A stretch of 64,000 bases of DNA from Thysanoteuthis rhombus (lineage: Eukaryota > Mollusca > Cephalopoda > Oegopsida > Thysanoteuthidae). How positions within the stretch are numbered: the stretch's first letter is position 1; each line of letters starts with the position of its first letter. The DNA lies in contig OY735209.1 of NCBI GenBank assembly GCA_963457665.1, positions 5,417,417 to 5,481,416 of the forward strand. Reading direction: 5' to 3'. This document shows positions 59,870-64,000 of the stretch, in pieces. A program made the translations under genes and the position numbers. The notes below the pieces were generated by a model. That model was given only the letters and a program-made list of their open reading frames with translations, made no database searches and was not told where the DNA came from.

Positions 59870-60850
59870 CAACCCCTAAACTGCTTTCCTTCTTTCTTGG
59901 CCCTTCGCTCCCATGCTGGTCAGCAAATCTCAGACAGCCTAACTCCACTGAGGAAAAACCAAGTGTGCCATCGTTTGTCTTGACAATCATTGACCAGCTG
60001 CAGGTACTTGCTGGGTTTTTCTTTCTGCAGCCTCCTCACAGCCCTCCTCCCATGGTACAGTCAGCTCCACCATAATGATCTTTTTTTCCTCTTTCACCCA
60101 GATGATCACATCTGACCTTAAAGTAATAGATAGCACAGTGTCTAGGAAGGTTGACTCTCACTTCATTCATTTACTGACTGAAGTACCTGTCTACATCAGT
60201 CAGTAAATGAATTGTTGTAAATTTTTGTTCAGAGATTTTCGTCCTTCCTTAACAAAGGTAACTCCATGGAGTGGCTTGGTTTTAGCCTGATGCTTTTTTT
60301 TTCAGTTCCCACTCCCGCTCCAAGATATCAGTCAGTGTCAATGATACTATATTACGGCACCATCTATTCCTATTTTGGGTCAATGATGTCTTACAACCCA
60401 ACTAGATGTGTGCCATGGTCTCTCCCCATTGCACAACCCCCACAGTGGCTCCTTCCACATACCCCATTTGTGAAGGTTTACTGGAGAAGAGAGCGTGTCA
60501 TAGATTGCTCTCAGCAGGAAGGACATGCAGAAGAGCACCAGCCTCCACGGATCAGTCCAACTGATTTTTTCAGAAGGTTCCATATTGTCCAGGCTCTCTA
60601 TGCTCCCTGTCTCCTCCCTTCATCCTCAATGATGACTCCTATCTCCTTGGGGTTTACCTTTGCTCACTGCTGGAAGTGGGATGTCCCAAGGCCTCCCCTC
60701 CATTCACTCCACCACTGTTAATGGAAAGTCATACGTTGATAACCAGCCACAATGACCTTGATAGGAGGCTGTGCTGGTAGAGCCATACCTTGAACTTTCT
60801 TGGCAAACTTCACTTGTTGATTTTGTTCAACCAATCTTCTGATTGTTTTC
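59870..60850 (-). pseudogene. C-terminal part of a reverse-transcriptase element, inactivated
   Basis: On the minus strand, reading downward, a stretch at 60,583-60,380 contains KISWTDPWR, AIYDTLSSPVNLHKWG and CNGERPWH. This pattern matches the region after the reverse transcriptase in certain invertebrate and fish non-LTR elements (SVYDxLPSPxNLHxWG followed by a Cys/His cluster). Further on, near 60,085-60,020, KKIIMVELTVPWEEGCEEA matches the conserved VELTVPWE motif that follows in the same elements. Stops and frameshifts lie between these blocks. The exact family is not named with confidence. The plus-strand open frame over the same bases (60,266-60,721) is its shadow. Confidence 0.6.
60165..60212. 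repeat. Perfect 17-bp inverted repeat with a 14-base loop
   Basis: ATTCATTTACTGACTGA at 60,165-60,181 is exactly complementary to TCAGTCAGTAAATGAAT at 60,196-60,212. The spacer is 14 bases. It lies inside the reverse-transcriptase relic, whose conserved text does not require it. Confidence 0.9.
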
Positions 60851-60898
60851 CAGTGTTGTTTTCATTTGAGTGTTTCATCAAACCATTTACCTTGATTG

Positions 60899-60978
60899 AC
60901 TGAATGAATTTCAGTGAAATTTTGTGGAAGGCTGGACTATAAGGCAATGAAGAGTTGGTTAAATTTTGAGGCTGATCC
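60899..60978. repeat. Dispersed repeat fragment (~80 bp), related to 61,794-62,070
   Basis: TGAATGAATTTCAGTGAAATTTTG, an AAGGC-GGACTA section and GTTAAATTTTGAGGCTGATCC in order resemble the two copies after the Tc1 relic (for example CTCAATGAATTTCAATAAAATTCC at 61,794). The fragments lie on both sides of the Tc1 relic. Confidence 0.45.
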
Positions 60979-61084
60979 AGAAAAATTTGTTATGAATTAA
61001 GATATATTTTTCTTCTATTGATCAATTTATTTTAATTTTTTGACTTCACTTTTGTATGGAAGTGACTTTGTCCATACTATTAAC

Positions 61085-61660
61085 ATAATCATCTTCACTT
61101 CTGGAGAAATTTCTTTTTTGCAAAAATACCATTCCCAAAACTGAAGCATGGTAGTGGAAACATCATCTTATGGGGTTTCTTTAGCGCTGCAGATGCCAGG
61201 AAACTCATCAGGATTGAGGAAAAAATGGATTTGCTCAGTCGATTCTTCCGAAAGAAAAATCTTTTCACCTTTTCACCTATTCAACTTTGATTTAGTTTGT
61301 GATTCATCATCCAGAACAATAACCTGAAACTTTGGAAACAACCTCAGAATGGTTCACAAAAAAGGTTAGGGTGATGGAATGGCCTTCTCAATCACTCGAT
61401 CCATTTTTGTGGCATGAATTGCCAACTGCTGTACATAAATGGAATTCATCAAATCTGAACGATTTGGGATGATTCTGCGTCAAAATAGGTCCAAAATACC
61501 AGTTGAGAGATACAGAATCCTTATCAAAAGTTCCAGAAAAAGTCTATTAGCAGTGATAAGTTCGGGAGAAGCCTAAATTAAGTATTAGTCAAGAGGGTTG
61601 AATACTTAAGTAAAAGTCATTATGATAAAGTATTGATAATTATAGAAAAAAATTAATGAT
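61085..61660 (+). pseudogene. Tc1/mariner-type transposase relic
   Basis: Plus-strand frames show Tc1 transposase landmarks. KHGSGNIILWGFFSAADAR starts near 61,144. About 100 bases on there is FIIQNNNLK in place of the family's F-Q-x-DNDPKH. Then come EWFTKKVRVMEWPSQS (about 61,350-61,400), FLWHELPTAVHK, SNLNDLG, and a final section resembling ERYRxLIKSxRKxLLAVI. The second catalytic aspartate is lost, and the residues carrying the third catalytic acidic residue are deleted between SQSLDP and FLWHEL. There are frameshifts and several stops. AGGGTTGAATACTTAAGTAA near 61,598 resembles the 3' end of Tc1 elements. The N-terminal DNA-binding part is absent. Confidence 0.85.
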
Positions 61661-61793
61661 ATTATTTCTCTTGTTTATCATCAATTCACATCATCAAATA
61701 TTTTTCTAACACTAATTGAGTGGATAAATGTCATCAAATTAAATTTAGAATGACTAATTGGGGAAAATTATCAACACAATATCTCCAAAAGTT

Positions 61794-62070
61794 CTCAATG
61801 AATTTCAATAAAATTCCTAGAAGAGGGCTACAGACAAAGTGATAAAATTTTTGGATGGATCCCTGTGCAACTACCTCTATTTCATTGTAGTTATGTATTC
61901 ACATCAGATGATATTGCCAATATTTCCCAATGTTCTCAATGTATTTTGATGGATATTTTTAGAAGGGTTCACAATAGGTCATGGGAGAAGTGATTAAATT
62001 TTAATTAAATATCTTGGAACAGTGGGGAGGGGTATGAGGAAGACTTGCTTAAATTTGGGGGCAGATTCAT
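61794..62070. repeat. Two diverged ~141-bp repeat units
   Basis: CTCAATGAATTTCAATAAAATTCC at 61,794 and CTCAATGTATTTTGATGGATATTT at 61,935 begin two units 141 bp apart. Each continues with TAGAAG(A/G)G, a CA-A-AGG/GACAAAG section and GTGAT(A/T)AAATTTT. A third related piece is at 60,899-60,978. Confidence 0.5.
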
Positions 62071-64000
62071 GCAAAATTTTGGTGGTTCCAAAAGAAAAGA
62101 TTTTTAATTGATTAAAAGAATGAAATTCTGGTTTTAAATTTTTCAACTCAATACAGCCTATCTCTGAATTTTTGAGATGAGGTATTATTATTATTGCTAT
62201 TATTATTCAGACTATCCTCATCTTGGTTGTTTTTCATACAAACGGGAGTCAGAGATATCTTAATACTCATTGAGAAACTCAGATGGCAATAGGCAGGCCA
62301 TATTGCAAAAATGTCAGACAACCATTGGACATCATGACTTATAACATGGATCCCAAGATATCATATGCAAAATTATTTCTGGCAGAAAATAAGATGGCAT
62401 TATGATCTAGAAGGGTTCAGGAGATACTTGCACTGCGACAACCATGATAGAGTGATCTGTCGAATCTTGGGGATGATCTATGACTAAAAATAAATGCTTA
62501 AAGGATAATGAAACAGCATTATAGAATTTAGTACCTAAAGTTTCATATATTGCATTGAAATAATATTTATATAAGAATTTTTTTTATCTCTTGAATGATT
62601 AAAAGACATTTATTCTAAAGTAGAATTAAATAATCTAGCAAAATATAAAACTTCATAATGAAGTAATTATGATCATCAGGGACTATAATTGAGATATCAC
62701 CAGCAGTGAAGAGGGTCTTGGTAATTAATAAACATTTCATGTAAAGGGAAAAATGAAGTGGATAATCACCCTGAAGGAAAAAGATACTGTAAAGCAAAGA
62801 TACACGTATAGATCTTTCAAAATTTACATAATTCCAGTCATTTATTTCCAAATATCTGTTAATACAATTTATATCAGCTTTTCAAAGGGTTTTATGTTTT
62901 ACCCAGAATTAGACATTATGGTGCTATCTATGATTTTTTCTTGTTGAGATCATCGATTGTTCACCATGTAACCGCTTTGAGGATTTTGAAACAAAACAGT
63001 TATATTATTATGGCTCCCCAACAGTGTTAATGATCAAACATCACCTCCCCATAAACTATTTAATATCTAGTTTTATTTTTCAATTAATGTAATTTGTTAT
63101 TTCATATCGGGTGTAATCATGATATATTATTCTATATATGTGTATACTACACATCATTTGATTTTTCCGAACAAGGGGCTCACATAAGAAGTTTACCCCA
63201 AAAAACATAGTTGATGAAGGATTAGTGAGTATTACAACAGATGTGACTTGTTCCTATCACTTCTGTTGAATGTTTACCCATGTGAACATTAAATCCATTA
63301 CATTAGCATTTTATAAATGGCTAAGAAGAAACCAAATAACATTTTAGTAGTTTAGTTAGTAACTCCATATGGACTCTCTATATATAAATGACAAATTTGG
63401 GGGAAGTGGGTCAAACCATTTTTTCTTTGAATCAGAAATTTTAAGTTTTGCTTGGTTGTTTTGATGCATTTTAGAAATATTTGCTTCATCATTTTATTAA
63501 GTGAGAATTATCAGATGCCTTTATATATGATTTTGTAAGTGACTGCAAAAATCAACTTAGAAATGGTAAGGTAAATCAAATCTATTTGTAGATAATCAGC
63601 AGAATGAAATTCACAGCAATAAAAAAAACATGAAGGAAAAGAAGATTTCACAAAATGATTGCATCAGTTTAACAAAAACAAAAATGAGGAAAGATTTTGC
63701 CTAATTTTAAATAATTTTCATATTCAACTGGCGAACTAAATTTTTCTTCGTTGGTCAAGAAAAAGTTGTAATTTTGCTTTGATGTACATAAACGATAGTG
63801 TTTAACTTGAGTTTTCAAAGTGAGTGTTCTGAAAGATCTTTGTAGAGATCCAATATCATGCCTTTCATGGAGTATGGGATGTTTCTTCTATGTTGGTCTT
63901 ATTTATTACTGAATAAAATTGTAATGAAAAAGCCACTATCATTATTGATTTTCTATGTGCTATTTCTGAGGGTGAATATTATTAAGAGGTTCGTGCCAAC
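62071..64000. other. AT-rich non-coding DNA
   Basis: No gene supported. An (ATT)n tract lies at 62,183-62,207. The longest open frames are under 80 codons, AT-driven, and match nothing I know. The window ends in this sequence. Confidence 0.5.

Noticed and set aside
60266..60721. 151-codon plus-strand open frame
   Set aside because: The minus strand over the same bases carries recognisable retroelement motifs, so this frame is its complement.

Overview
This is an animal nuclear window. The evidence is a giant satellite array, AT-rich non-coding DNA, dinucleotide microsatellites, relics of several eukaryotic transposon families and one long C2H2 zinc-finger exon; nothing looks prokaryotic (no operons, no ribosome-binding sites). 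A mollusc, perhaps a cephalopod, is my best guess. It rests on a GGGAGGTAAC-type terminal inverted repeat, long (TA)n tracts, a tRNA-like SINE fragment and a poly-zinc-finger gene. None of these is decisive.

Bases 1 to about 45,107 are one uninterrupted head-to-tail satellite with an 83-bp monomer, about 543 units. No transposon interrupts it, and it carries no gene I believe in. It has nested higher-order structure: blocks of 3, 5, 8, 10, 13, 15, 23, 51 and 54 monomers recur at exact or near-exact multiples of 83 bp, and one segment has a copy 10.4 kb away. The monomer holds several short dyads, including AAGACGTCTT, whose central CpG appears in all four CG/TG/CA/TA states. The many 60-78 residue minus-strand open frames arise because 83 is not divisible by 3 and both minus-strand stops share one phase. 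They are treated as arithmetic, not genes.

The array ends abruptly at about 45,107. It is followed by a broken non-LTR reverse transcriptase (minus strand, 45,329-45,931), two long (TA)n tracts with a flanking 16-bp inverted repeat, and a MITE-like element with roughly 60-bp terminal inverted repeats (47,071-47,478).

The one convincing gene is a plus-strand single-exon zinc-finger protein (49,753-51,471; 572 aa; 19 fingers of 28 residues). Decayed fingers continue past its stop codon, so the gene has been shortened. Diverged direct repeats of about 340 bp lie on both sides of it.

From 54 to 64 kb the window is a graveyard of relics: a tRNA-like SINE fragment, a possible integrase fragment, a lone dead zinc finger, the C-terminal part of a reverse-transcriptase element, and a Tc1-type transposase with frameshifts and lost catalytic residues. 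There is also an unexplained 148-codon open frame (57,795-58,241) and a perfect 17-bp hairpin at 60,165-60,212.
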